55,273 bases of DNA from Ruminococcus sp. (lineage in GTDB: Bacteria; Bacillota; Clostridia; Oscillospirales; Ruminococcaceae): NCBI GenBank assembly GCA_017620025.1, contig JAFZRF010000065.1:76414-131686 (forward strand), given 5' to 3'. A model generated the notes under the pieces. It was not told the origin of the DNA, did not search any database, and saw only the letters and a list, made by a program, of their open reading frames with translations. This document shows, one piece after another, positions 26,734 to 35,136 of the stretch. Each line of letters begins with the position of its first letter. The first letter of the stretch is position 1. The position numbers were made by a program, and so were the translations under genes.

Positions 26734-27903
26734 ATGAGCGTTCCTGAAAAAACGGATGATCTTAACAAGCGCAAGATCAACGTCATAGAGGAATACGATT
26801 ACTCAACACAGAGCAAATCATACAGCAACAGCTTCAAATACTGGCGCAAGCAGAAGGAGAACCCCTTTTCGTTCAGCTTCGAGATGAACCCCAAGGAAAG
26901 TATCTACGTTGACGGCAGAGGCTTCATGGTAGGCTCTGTGCAGGCCGCCGAAAAGGAAGCACTGATACGTGTGTTCTACATCATCGGCGTCGCTGCGCTG
27001 ATGTGGATAGTAATAAACAATGTATTCAGCAAGCTGCTGATATTTGTGATGTCCCTGGCAGGCATGAATATCCACTTCAACTCCTTCACCGATTCTCTCT
27101 ACGGAGGACACGCCGAGACGGTAACGGTATCCGTCGTCATCAACCTTGCCAAGATAATGATACCGGCGCTCTACCTGCTGTTCAGGTTCAGACTGCCGCC
27201 CAATGTCAGCATAATGAATTCACGGCATGATTCACAGGGACTTATCAGCGCCATAGGCATGATCCTGGTATGCTGCACTGTAATGAGCCTGCCGTCGCTC
27301 TATACCGACGATATAGTCGAGGTATACAGTTTCCTTCGCCTTAATACCGACGTATCGGTATGGAGCCAGTCGGAATTCATCCTCTACTCGGTATTCCATG
27401 TACTGATACTCGCTGCGGCAGAGGAGCTGTTCTTCAGAGGCGCCATGTTCGCAGTCCTGCGGCAGTTCGGAGACAAATTCGCTGTTATCATGACAACCGT
27501 CACCGCCGTCCTGCTTGCAGACAAGGTTGACGATATCATACCTACGATACTTGTATCACTGATCGCGTCCTACGGTATGCTCAGGAGCGGCTCGATATTC
27601 ACGGCGATAGTGGTCAACATCATCCACAGGATGAATATGCTCGCCATATACGTCATCGAATCAGACAGCTCCAACGAGATGATAGTAACCGGAAACGTGC
27701 TGATGCTTTTCATGTTCTGCTTCGGCACGATACTCATCCTCTTCTCATGGCTGCTTTCAAAGATGCGTTACAAGAAGACCTTCGTGGATGTGACCTACGA
27801 GCTCTCGCTCAAGGACAAGGTGCTTCATTCACTCAAGGTATTCCCCTATTCAGCAGTTGCTGCAATAAGCATCGTATACATCATCGTAAGGGCGGTGCTC
27901 TGA
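26734..27903 (+). CDS. CPBP-family (CAAX-like) intramembrane protein
   Basis: 389 residues: a soluble N-terminal part of about 75 residues, then about eight membrane segments. The first CPBP motif is present (EELFFRG near 230) and the third (NIIHRMN). The second motif, usually F-x-x-x-H, reads LLADKVDD here and has no histidine, so protease activity is uncertain. Family members cleave prenylated proteins or process bacteriocins in the membrane. GGGAGG site upstream; the stop is directly followed by the tadA ATG. Confidence 0.85.
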   Translation: MSVPEKTDDLNKRKINVIEEYDYSTQSKSYSNSFKYWRKQKENPFSFSFEMNPKESIYVDGRGFMVGSVQAAEKEALIRVFYIIGVAALMWIVINNVFSKLLIFVMSLAGMNIHFNSFTDSLYGGHAETVTVSVVINLAKIMIPALYLLFRFRLPPNVSIMNSRHDSQGLISAIGMILVCCTVMSLPSLYTDDIVEVYSFLRLNTDVSVWSQSEFILYSVFHVLILAAAEELFFRGAMFAVLRQFGDKFAVIMTTVTAVLLADKVDDIIPTILVSLIASYGMLRSGSIFTAIVVNIIHRMNMLAIYVIESDSSNEMIVTGNVLMLFMFCFGTILILFSWLLSKMRYKKTFVDVTYELSLKDKVLHSLKVFPYSAVAAISIVYIIVRAVL

Positions 27904-28401
27904 ATGGATACACACGAAAGATATATGCGGCGGGCTCTTGAGCTTGCCGCAATTGCTGCCTCTGAGGGAGAAGTACCCGTCGGGGCAGTTGTAGTGAAGA
28001 AAACGACCGGCGAGATCGTCGGCGAGGGAAGGAACAGACGTGAGACCGCAAAGAACGCCCTTGCACACGCCGAGATAGAGGCTATCGATGCAGCCTGCCG
28101 GAAGCTCGGCGGCTGGAGGCTGCCCGACTGCGCCATATACGTCACTCTTGAGCCATGCCCGATGTGCTGCGGTGCGATCATCAACTCCCGCATCGATGAC
28201 GTGATATTCGGGGCAAGCGACTTCAAGAGCGGCTCGGCAGTATCAGTGCAGCGTATGTTCGAGCTGCCGTACAACTGGTTCCCGACCGTAACAGGCGGAG
28301 TGATCAGCGAGGAATGCTCCGGTATACTGAGCAGTTTCTTCCGCAAGCTTCGGCTTCAGCGCCGTCAGGAAAAGGAAACGGCCGGGCAGGAAGAAAATTA
28401 A
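27904..28401 (+). CDS. tadA: tRNA-specific adenosine deaminase
   Basis: TadA converts A34 to inosine in tRNA-Arg(ACG). The 165 residues have the zinc and catalytic motif His55-Ala-Glu57 and Cys85-Pro-Met-Cys88 (PCPMCCGAI), the EVPVGAVVV strand and the RMFELPYNWFP region. The ATG abuts the CPBP stop. The C-terminus is Lys/Arg/Gln-rich. The next gene is a tRNA with its own promoter. Confidence 0.93.
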   Translation: MDTHERYMRRALELAAIAASEGEVPVGAVVVKKTTGEIVGEGRNRRETAKNALAHAEIEAIDAACRKLGGWRLPDCAIYVTLEPCPMCCGAIINSRIDDVIFGASDFKSGSAVSVQRMFELPYNWFPTVTGGVISEECSGILSSFFRKLRLQRRQEKETAGQEEN

Positions 28402-28424
28402 AAGATAATTTTTATTGTTTTCTA

Positions 28425-28453
28425 TTGACAGCTTTTCGTTTTTCTGATATAAT
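28425..28453 (+). promoter_or_regulatory. Promoter of tRNA-Leu
   Basis: TTGACA, 17 bases, TATAAT, 27 bases before the mature tRNA 5' end. Confidence 0.9.
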
Positions 28454-28480
28454 ATTAAGGCAGTCAAATGAAGCTGCAAT

Positions 28481-28565
28481 GCGAGTGTGCTGGAATAGGC
28501 AGACAGGCACGTTTGAGGGGCGTGTGTCGACAGACGTATGGGTTCAAGTCCCATTACTCGCACCA
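28481..28565 (+). tRNA. tRNA-Leu (anticodon GAG)
   Basis: Seven-bp acceptor stem GCGAGTG/TACTCGC, D-loop TGGAATAGGCAGAC, anticodon stem CACGT/GCGTG around TTGAGGG (anticodon GAG, codons CUC/CUU), a long variable arm as expected for class II tRNA, T-arm ATGGGTTCAAGTCCCAT, and an encoded CCA end (28563-28565). Confidence 0.95.
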
Positions 28566-28569
28566 AGTC

Positions 28570-28592
28570 AGACCGGTCAGTGTGACCGGTCT
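28570..28592 (+). terminator. Terminator of tRNA-Leu
   Basis: Arms AGACCGGTCA / TGACCGGTCT around GTG, followed by TTCTTTTT. Confidence 0.93.
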
Positions 28593-28619
28593 TTCTTTTT
28601 GCTCATGCTCACACCGGCA

Positions 28620-28993
28620 AAGCCAGGATAATCAACACATCCGACTGATGCTAATCCAGATTTTTAATCATCAAATAAAGCATCGTTCTCAATCAAGCTA
28701 CAGAAGGTCAAATAATTATATCTGATGAACCGCTTGTTTGGCAACATTTTATACAATATTTATATAGTATATAAGCTTTAAGCAATTATAATACAGATTC
28801 AGCATTCTCACAAAAACATCAGATGTCGTATATATCCGTTTTGTGACGGAAACACAAGTGCGACCGCTCCATATATTTCTTGTGAGAATGTTTTTCTGTC
28901 TCTTTTGCTGTAATTAATTTGACTAACCGTGCCGATTTATTATCTATCATTCCCTTGTGTAAGTATTTTCTTGGTTTTAATACAGTTACGCAG
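28620..28993. other. AT-rich intergenic stretch before the polysaccharide cluster
   Basis: About 370 bases with no credible gene. It contains a perfect 11-bp inverted repeat (28803-28813 and 28880-28890) and TATA-rich sequence near 28745-28770. No integrase or second copy of the tRNA 3' end was found. Confidence 0.5.
28803..28890. repeat. Inverted repeat CATTCTCACAA / TTGTGAGAATG
   Basis: Eleven identical bases in inverted order with a 66-base spacer containing GTGAC/GGAAACAC. It could be a remnant of a small mobile element or a binding site; neither is shown. Confidence 0.5.
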
Positions 28994-29022
28994 TTGACAT
29001 GCTCACGAAATTGTGCTACACT
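28994..29022 (+). promoter_or_regulatory. Promoter of the polysaccharide cluster
   Basis: TTGACA (28994-28999), 17 bases, TACACT (29017-29022). It precedes the first glycosyltransferase by about 100 bases. All genes to 42196 face the same way with small gaps or overlaps, so this may drive the whole cluster. Confidence 0.7.
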
Positions 29023-29130
29023 ATTACTGTATATTGTTTCTTATTTGAATAGGCTTTTTTACAAACTAATATATATCGGTTAGCTATGCTGAAGTGTATA
29101 GTTAAACTTGAACCCGGAGGCAAACAGGTT

Positions 29131-30243
29131 ATGAAAAAAAGAATATTACATATCGCACAGGCTCCCGGCGGAGTCGAAAGATATCTGCATACTTTGTTAA
29201 GCAATATAGACAAAGAAAGATATGAAAATATTCTTGTATGTTCACAAGATTACGATATTGACTCCTTCAAGTCAATAACTGATTCCATTGTCGTGGTACC
29301 GATGTACAGAAATATCAGTTTACCGCAGGAAATCAGAACTGTCGTTAAATTAAGGCGTATAATAAAGAAATACTCACCTGACATAGTGTATTTACACAGC
29401 AGTAAAGCCGGAGCAGTAGGAAGAATTGCTGATCTTGGCATAAAGAACTATTGTATCTATAACGCTCATGGATGGGCGTTTAATATGAAATGCGGAAAGA
29501 AAAAGCAATTCATATATGCAGCCATCGAGAAGCTCCTCGCTCCGTTTTGCGATAAGATCATTGCTATCTCCGAATTTGAAAAGCAATCAGCTCTGAATCA
29601 TAAAATCTGCTCCAAGGATAAAATAAAGGTAATATATAACGGAGTAACTTCATCCTGCGACAATTCACATGATTCCTCACTTGCAGGCATTGTTCCTGAT
29701 GATGCATATGTTGTCGGGTTTGTAGGAAGAATATCCAAACAGAAAGCACCTGATGTTTTTATTAAATCCGCTGCAATAATAAAGAAAAAAATCAAAAATG
29801 CTTTCTTCATAATTGTAGGAGACGGCGAAGACCGTGAAAAACTCGAATCATTGATCAGCAATCTTGGCTTGAGCGGCAGTGTTCTCATTACCGGATGGAT
29901 CGATAATCCCGAAATCTATATCAAAAGGTTTGATATAGCGATGCTTCTGTCAAGATGGGAAGGCTTCGGGTTGGTACTGCCGGAATATATGCTGGCTAAA
30001 AAGCCTATTATAGCCACTAAAGCTGATGCGATACCAGAATTGGTACACAACGATGTAAATGGTTATCTCGTTGATATCGATGATTATTCATCAGCAGCTA
30101 AATATGCGATAATGCTGCATAATGATAAACAATTGGCTTCGAGATTAGCCTCTGCAGGTTATGACATCGCAATGTCAGATTTCACTTCAGAGCGCTTTGT
30201 AAAAAACCATGAAAAACTTTTCGAGGAGATAGTAAGATTATGA
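29131..30243 (+). CDS. GT4-family glycosyltransferase
   Basis: Start at MKKRILHIAQ (29131) because CGGAGG lies upstream; an in-frame ATG at 29086 lacks one. The 370-residue protein has the GT-B layout: N-terminal donor-independent half (APGGVERYLHTLL), and C-terminal GRISKQKAPDVFIKSA with the E-x7-E motif EGFGLVLPE near 285. Retaining GT4 enzymes move sugars from nucleotide-sugars to lipid-linked glycan at the cytoplasmic membrane face. Its stop overlaps the next ATG (ATGA). Confidence 0.92.
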   Translation: MKKRILHIAQAPGGVERYLHTLLSNIDKERYENILVCSQDYDIDSFKSITDSIVVVPMYRNISLPQEIRTVVKLRRIIKKYSPDIVYLHSSKAGAVGRIADLGIKNYCIYNAHGWAFNMKCGKKKQFIYAAIEKLLAPFCDKIIAISEFEKQSALNHKICSKDKIKVIYNGVTSSCDNSHDSSLAGIVPDDAYVVGFVGRISKQKAPDVFIKSAAIIKKKIKNAFFIIVGDGEDREKLESLISNLGLSGSVLITGWIDNPEIYIKRFDIAMLLSRWEGFGLVLPEYMLAKKPIIATKADAIPELVHNDVNGYLVDIDDYSSAAKYAIMLHNDKQLASRLASAGYDIAMSDFTSERFVKNHEKLFEEIVRL

Positions 30244-31415
30244 AGAAAGATGTTGCTATTTTGACAAAGTATTACAAGAATTACAACTATGGAGGAATGC
30301 TTCAAGGGTACGCTCTTCATAAAACGATCAGCAACATGGGGTATTCATGCGACATCATTTCATACGATGTCGGTTGTAACAAGAATCCTGTATATGGCTC
30401 ATTATTGGAACAATGCAAGCAGTACGGTTTATTGTCTGCAATCGAAAAAGTATCTGAAAAAGCTGTTGGCAAATGCAGTTTTTTCATAAAAGGCACACTT
30501 AACGGAAGAAGAAAACTATTTGATGAATTTGAAGCCGAAGCCGGTACTGATACAAGATATTACGACGACTCCTGTCTTAATGAACTGCCTGATGAATACA
30601 AGGTGTTTGTCAGCGGATCAGATCAAATATGGAATCCTAATGCTGTAAGATTGCTTTACCTTCAGAATTTCGTCAGCGAACACGAAAGAAAAATATCTTA
30701 TGCCGCAAGTATAGGCAGAGATTCTTTTTCAGATATCGAAGCAGACAAGCTCATTCCTTTCATTAAGGATTTCGGTCACATCAGTGTACGTGAAGAAACC
30801 GCAAAAAAGGTACTTGAACACTATATTTCAGATCCCATCACTGTTGTCCTTGACCCGACAATGCTCATTCCAAGAGATACATGGGCAGATGTAGCTTCCG
30901 AGCAGATCGTGAAAGAGAAATATGCGTTATATTATTCTTTCTCCGATTGCCTTGAGGTAAGAAGGCGGACTGCTAATTTCTGCCGCAAACATGGCTTGAA
31001 ACAGGTAATGATACCATTTGCAAAGCAGGAATTCAACATCAACGATAATATTGAAGATTGTTTAAGACTTGATAATGTCGGTCCGCGTGAGTTCCTTTCA
31101 GCAATAAAAAATGCTGATTTTGTTTTCACCGACTCTTTCCACGGTGCTGTATTCTCAATAATATTCAACAAGCAATTCGCCGTATTTGAAAGAAACAAAT
31201 CTGGTCATGTATCAATGAATTCAAGACTGTACGACCTTCTTGATACGTTCGGTCTCAGAGAAAGACTGGTTCAGTTCAATGATAACACTAAACTCCATCT
31301 TAAACTGATAAACTATAGCAATGTCAATGCTATACTGGAGAAAAGAAAAGCTGAATCTCTTGAATTCCTTTCAAATTCCATAAAAAACGGTATCGATAGT
31401 GCGGAGGGTATATGA
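30240..31415 (+). CDS. Polysaccharide pyruvyl transferase family protein (first copy)
   Basis: 391 residues with the family signature set: NYGGMLQGYALHKTI at the start, SGSDQIWNP near 120, RDTWADVASE, and TDSFHGAVFSIIF near 300. The family (CsaB/WcaK-like) adds pyruvate ketals from phosphoenolpyruvate to sugars of surface polymers. GAGGAG site 12 bases before the ATG. It overlaps both neighbours by four bases. The next gene is an FrhB-like iron-sulfur protein, a partnership repeated at 37386/39984. Confidence 0.9.
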   Translation: MKKDVAILTKYYKNYNYGGMLQGYALHKTISNMGYSCDIISYDVGCNKNPVYGSLLEQCKQYGLLSAIEKVSEKAVGKCSFFIKGTLNGRRKLFDEFEAEAGTDTRYYDDSCLNELPDEYKVFVSGSDQIWNPNAVRLLYLQNFVSEHERKISYAASIGRDSFSDIEADKLIPFIKDFGHISVREETAKKVLEHYISDPITVVLDPTMLIPRDTWADVASEQIVKEKYALYYSFSDCLEVRRRTANFCRKHGLKQVMIPFAKQEFNINDNIEDCLRLDNVGPREFLSAIKNADFVFTDSFHGAVFSIIFNKQFAVFERNKSGHVSMNSRLYDLLDTFGLRERLVQFNDNTKLHLKLINYSNVNAILEKRKAESLEFLSNSIKNGIDSAEGI

Positions 31416-32587
31416 TTTCAGCAGATGAAAAAAACTGTACCGGTTGCAGAGCGTGTGAGGCATCATGCCCTAAAGGCTGCATTTCAATAAAAGAAAACAA
31501 TAACGGTTTTCTCCTTCCGGAAGTGGATACCGAAAAATGCATCTCCTGTAATATCTGCAGCAAAATTTGCCCGGTCGAACATACTGAACGAAATGTTCCG
31601 CTTAAAGTATATGCCGCATATTCAAAGGCTGCTGCTCTGAAAAGCACCTCCGGCGGCGTTTTCTCCGTTCTTGCAAAACAGGTGCTTGATAATAACGGCA
31701 TTGTATACGGCACTGCTTTTTCCGAACATCTCGAAGCAGAAACAATACGCATAGACAGTATTAAAGAACTTGTCAGATTACAGGGGTCTAAATACGTTCA
31801 AGGAAATACTCGGGATACGTATAAACAAGTCTCAGCTGATCTGAAAACAGGATTGAGAGTCTTATACAGCGGCACTCCGTGTCAGATTGCAGGATTAAAA
31901 AAATACTTGAGAAGTACTGATACCTCACAGCTTATCACTGCCGAGATAATCTGCCACGGCGTTACATCTCCACAAATGTTCAAAGACTATATAGACTGGT
32001 ATGAAAAGCATAACAAATGCCGTATAAAGGATTATTCTTTCAGAGCAAAATCAAAAGAAAACGGCAGAGATTTTTGTTTCCTGGTTACAGATACTAAGGG
32101 AAATGCTCGCTTTTCTTCTGAATTCAAGGATCCATATAACAAAGCGTATATGTCTTCAGAATGGTTTAGGGAAGTATGTTATTCCTGCCCGTTTGCAGCT
32201 GAACAAAGAGTCGGAGACATCACACTCGGCGATTTCTGGAACGCAGATGCGCTTCCAAAAGGATTCGGCAAAAACAGAAGAGTTTCTGTTGTAATTATTA
32301 ACTCTGAATATGGAGATGCACTGTTTAACGACGTTAAGAGTCTTCTTATATTTACGCCATCATCATGGGAAGCCGCCAAAGCAGGCAATTCAAACCTTTT
32401 CAGGCCGACATCACGAAGTGTGAAAAAACAGAATTATGCTGAGCATAGAAACAATCCTCATTTTTTTGATGAACTCAGCGGACTTAAAGGCAGCATACCC
32501 AAATATGCTTTTAATCAGCTGCCGATGGATCTGAGAAGATCAATCAAAAAAACCGGTGCAGCATTAAAACATATTGTAAAGGGTTAA
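31412..32587 (+). CDS. FrhB-like oxidoreductase with two [4Fe-4S] motifs (first copy)
   Basis: 391 residues. The N-terminus holds two ferredoxin motifs (CTGCRACEASCP and CISCNICSKICP), followed by the F420 hydrogenase/dehydrogenase beta-subunit domains (STSGGVFSVLAKQVL, GTPCQIAGLKKYL, ICHGVTSP) and the Cys motif CYSCPFA...GDITLGDFWN. Methanogen relatives use coenzyme F420; no F420 genes are seen here, so a flavin-linked redox step on a sugar or polymer is more likely (inference). It overlaps the pyruvyl transferase gene by four bases. Confidence 0.88.
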   Translation: MISADEKNCTGCRACEASCPKGCISIKENNNGFLLPEVDTEKCISCNICSKICPVEHTERNVPLKVYAAYSKAAALKSTSGGVFSVLAKQVLDNNGIVYGTAFSEHLEAETIRIDSIKELVRLQGSKYVQGNTRDTYKQVSADLKTGLRVLYSGTPCQIAGLKKYLRSTDTSQLITAEIICHGVTSPQMFKDYIDWYEKHNKCRIKDYSFRAKSKENGRDFCFLVTDTKGNARFSSEFKDPYNKAYMSSEWFREVCYSCPFAAEQRVGDITLGDFWNADALPKGFGKNRRVSVVIINSEYGDALFNDVKSLLIFTPSSWEAAKAGNSNLFRPTSRSVKKQNYAEHRNNPHFFDELSGLKGSIPKYAFNQLPMDLRRSIKKTGAALKHIVKG

Positions 32588-32608
32588 TGGAAGGAGAAAT
32601 AATTAAGA

Positions 32609-33340
32609 ATGATTACCGTTAAGGATATTGCGAAAAAAACAATGTCAGAATCAAAGAAAGCATCAGCCAAGAATGACCTGTTCGCTTTCTATATAGGCAG
32701 ACCGCTGTCCTATGTGTTAACTATCCCGTTTCTATATACAAATATCAAGCCAAATACCATCACACTGTTTTCTGTCATTCCTACAGCAATCGGTTTTATT
32801 ATATCATGTTTTGCTGATTCAAAACCGGGAATGATACTCTGTTGGCTGATGTATTTTCTGTGGAATCTTCTTGACGGCGTTGACGGAAACGTTGCAAGAT
32901 ACAAACAACAGTTCTCAAAACTCGGAAGTGTATATGATGCTATGAGCGGTTATCTCGCAGCAGCACTCACCTTTTTTTCAACAGCAATTATGGCCGCCCA
33001 TTCAAATGGACTGCTTCTCAGAAACGGCCTTTTGAACACAGACGCTCTTATAATCATCGGCGGAATGTCAGCGCTCTTCAATATGTTCCCCAGACTTGTT
33101 ATGCATAAAGCAATAACAGAGCTTGGAAATAAAGATGACCTTTCTGAGGTTAATGACAAGAAGAATTACAGCATAGTAAAAATAATAGCACTTAACCTGA
33201 AATCTGCTGCCGGCGGTGCACAGGTATTAATGCTCGTCGCCATCATCGCCGGAATAACAGATATATATTCGGTTTGCTATTTGCTGTTTAATACATTGGT
33301 AATGCTTACATCTTTAAAGACTATATTAAAGGAGAAATAA
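32609..33340 (+). CDS. CDP-alcohol phosphotransferase family protein
   Basis: 243 residues, about six membrane segments. The family motif D1-x2-D2-G-x2-A-R-x8-G-x3-D3-x3-D4 is present as Asp89, Asp92-Gly93, Ala96-Arg97, Gly106 and Asp110, but the fourth aspartate, the supposed catalytic base, is Gly114 (VYDAMSG). Such enzymes move a phospho-alcohol from a CDP-alcohol to another alcohol in the membrane. The following TarI/IspD-like and epimerase genes suggest a locally made CDP-polyol as donor. GGAGA site upstream. Confidence 0.88.
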   Translation: MITVKDIAKKTMSESKKASAKNDLFAFYIGRPLSYVLTIPFLYTNIKPNTITLFSVIPTAIGFIISCFADSKPGMILCWLMYFLWNLLDGVDGNVARYKQQFSKLGSVYDAMSGYLAAALTFFSTAIMAAHSNGLLLRNGLLNTDALIIIGGMSALFNMFPRLVMHKAITELGNKDDLSEVNDKKNYSIVKIIALNLKSAAGGAQVLMLVAIIAGITDIYSVCYLLFNTLVMLTSLKTILKEK

Positions 33341-33344
33341 GAAT

Positions 33345-34061
33345 ATGAATATTGCAGTTATTATTGCAGGTGGTTCAGGTCACCGTATGGGTCAGGATAT
33401 CCCTAAACAGTTTATCAACGTCTATGATAAACCGGTTCTTATTTATACACTTGAAAGCTTCCAGCGTCATGCCCAGATAGATGCTATTGAAGTTGTATGT
33501 ATAGACGGATGGCACGATATTCTCTGGGCATATGCCAAGCAGTTCAATATCACAAAGCTGAAGTGGGTCGTTTCCGGAGGCAATACCGGTCAGGAATCTA
33601 TTCGTAACGGTGTATATAATCTTGAAGGAAAAGCTTCCGATGATGATATAATAATAATCCATGACGGTATCCGCCCTCTCGTTGAAGATGCTGTTCTTTC
33701 AGATGTTATTGTTAAATGCGGTCAGTACGGAAATGCAGTTACCTCTTTACCTTATAACGAGCAGATTTTCGTTGTTGATGATGATATTTCTACTGTAAAA
33801 TACATTCCCAGAGAAACACTCAGAAGAGTATCTACTCCTCAGGCATATAAATTCGGAAGATTGGATTCAGCTTACCATGAGGCTTTCGAGAAGGAAATAG
33901 GTATCTATGGTTCTTCCTATACTAACACTATGATGGTAGAGCTTGGAGAAAGACTTTACTTTGCAGCAGGCTCTGATAAAAACATCAAGCTTACTACAAA
34001 GGATGATCTCGAAATGTTCAAGGCATATATAAAAGCAGATAAAGATACCTGGTTAAAGTGA
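33345..34061 (+). CDS. IspD/TarI-family cytidylyltransferase
   Basis: 238 residues with the nucleotide loop IIAGGSGHRMGQDIPKQF, IIHDGIRPLVED and a late KLTTKDDLEMFKAYI. It resembles TarI-like ribitol-5-phosphate cytidylyltransferases as well as IspD. Since a housekeeping ispD lies at 772-1446, this copy more likely makes a CDP-polyol for the adjoining CDP-alcohol phosphotransferase. The product sugar alcohol is not known. Begins four bases after the previous stop with AAAGGAGAAATAA. Confidence 0.85.
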   Translation: MNIAVIIAGGSGHRMGQDIPKQFINVYDKPVLIYTLESFQRHAQIDAIEVVCIDGWHDILWAYAKQFNITKLKWVVSGGNTGQESIRNGVYNLEGKASDDDIIIIHDGIRPLVEDAVLSDVIVKCGQYGNAVTSLPYNEQIFVVDDDISTVKYIPRETLRRVSTPQAYKFGRLDSAYHEAFEKEIGIYGSSYTNTMMVELGERLYFAAGSDKNIKLTTKDDLEMFKAYIKADKDTWLK

Positions 34062-34069
34062 GGATTAAA

Positions 34070-35134
34070 ATGAGATTATTAAATAATGAACTGTATCGAA
34101 ATGACGTTTCTTCTGCCGCCTCCTGCAATATAGACTGGAGCAAACTAAAAGACTCTTCTATAGTTATTTCAGGAGCTACCGGTCTCATCGGAAGTTTTCT
34201 GATCGATGTAATAATGTGCAGGAACAGCAAAAATGATCTGAATTGCAGGATCATCGCACTTGGAAGGAACAAATCAAAGGCGGCTGAAAGGTTTGCAGAG
34301 TATATGGAGCATCCGCTCTTCCGATTCGTTGAATGCGATATATGCAGCATTGACGATATAGATATTGACGGCGATCTGGATTATTTTTTCCATGCCGCAA
34401 GCAATACACACCCTGTGGCTTACGCTACAGACCCCATAGGTACAATAACTGTTAATGTTATCGGTCTTAAAAATATGCTGGAGATCGCCCGTAAACACAA
34501 TTCAAAGCGCTTCCTTTTTGCATCATCCAATGAGATTTACGGCGAGAACCGCGGAGATACCGATAAATTCAAAGAGGACTACTGCGGATATATTAACTGT
34601 AACACATTACGTGCCGGCTATCCTGAGAGCAAAAGAGTATCTGAAGCGCTCTGTCAGGCTTATATCAAACAGTACGATATGGACATTGTTATTCCGCGTC
34701 TTACAAGATCGTTTGGTGCAACACTTCTCAGTTCTGACACAAAAGCGCTTTCACAGTTCCTGAAAAAGGGTGTAAACGGAGAAGACATCATTCTGAAGAG
34801 TGCCGGCTCCCAGTTATACTCCTTTACATATGTTGCCGACGCTGTTACAGGTGTTCTGTTCTGCCTTGCAAACGGTAATAAAGGAGAAGCATATAATATC
34901 GCAACTTCTTCATGTGATATTACGCTCAGGGAGCTTGCTCAGACCATTGCAGACTATGTTGGAACCAAAGTCATTTTCGAAATACCTGACAGTACGGAAG
35001 CAGCAGGCTATTCTGTTGTAACCAAAGCTCTTCTTGATGGTTCTAAAATAGAGGCACTTGGCTGGAAATCAGATTATGATATCAATAAGGGTATCGCTCA
35101 TACGATAGACATTTTGAAGATGATGGAGGATTGA
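34070..35134 (+). CDS. NAD-dependent epimerase/dehydratase (extended SDR)
   Basis: Start chosen at ATG 34070 with GAGG six bases upstream; a GTG at 34058 is an alternative that overlaps the previous stop. The 354 residues show the nucleotide loop SGATGLIG near 35, HAASNTHP, FASSNEIYG and the catalytic Tyr-Pro-Glu-Ser-Lys (YxxxK). Extended SDRs of this sort act on nucleotide sugars (4,6-dehydratase, decarboxylase or epimerase). The position directly after the cytidylyltransferase leaves open that the substrate is a CDP-linked or phosphorylated polyol. Confidence 0.88.
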   Translation: MRLLNNELYRNDVSSAASCNIDWSKLKDSSIVISGATGLIGSFLIDVIMCRNSKNDLNCRIIALGRNKSKAAERFAEYMEHPLFRFVECDICSIDDIDIDGDLDYFFHAASNTHPVAYATDPIGTITVNVIGLKNMLEIARKHNSKRFLFASSNEIYGENRGDTDKFKEDYCGYINCNTLRAGYPESKRVSEALCQAYIKQYDMDIVIPRLTRSFGATLLSSDTKALSQFLKKGVNGEDIILKSAGSQLYSFTYVADAVTGVLFCLANGNKGEAYNIATSSCDITLRELAQTIADYVGTKVIFEIPDSTEAAGYSVVTKALLDGSKIEALGWKSDYDINKGIAHTIDILKMMED

Positions 35135-35136
35135 TC

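Noticed and set aside
28481-28565. tRNA-Leu as attachment site of an integrated element
   Set aside because: No integrase was found and the tRNA 3' end is not repeated after the cluster at 42.2 kb.
31412-32587. True F420-reducing hydrogenase subunit
   Set aside because: There are no hydrogenase subunits or F420 biosynthesis genes nearby; the setting is a polysaccharide cluster.
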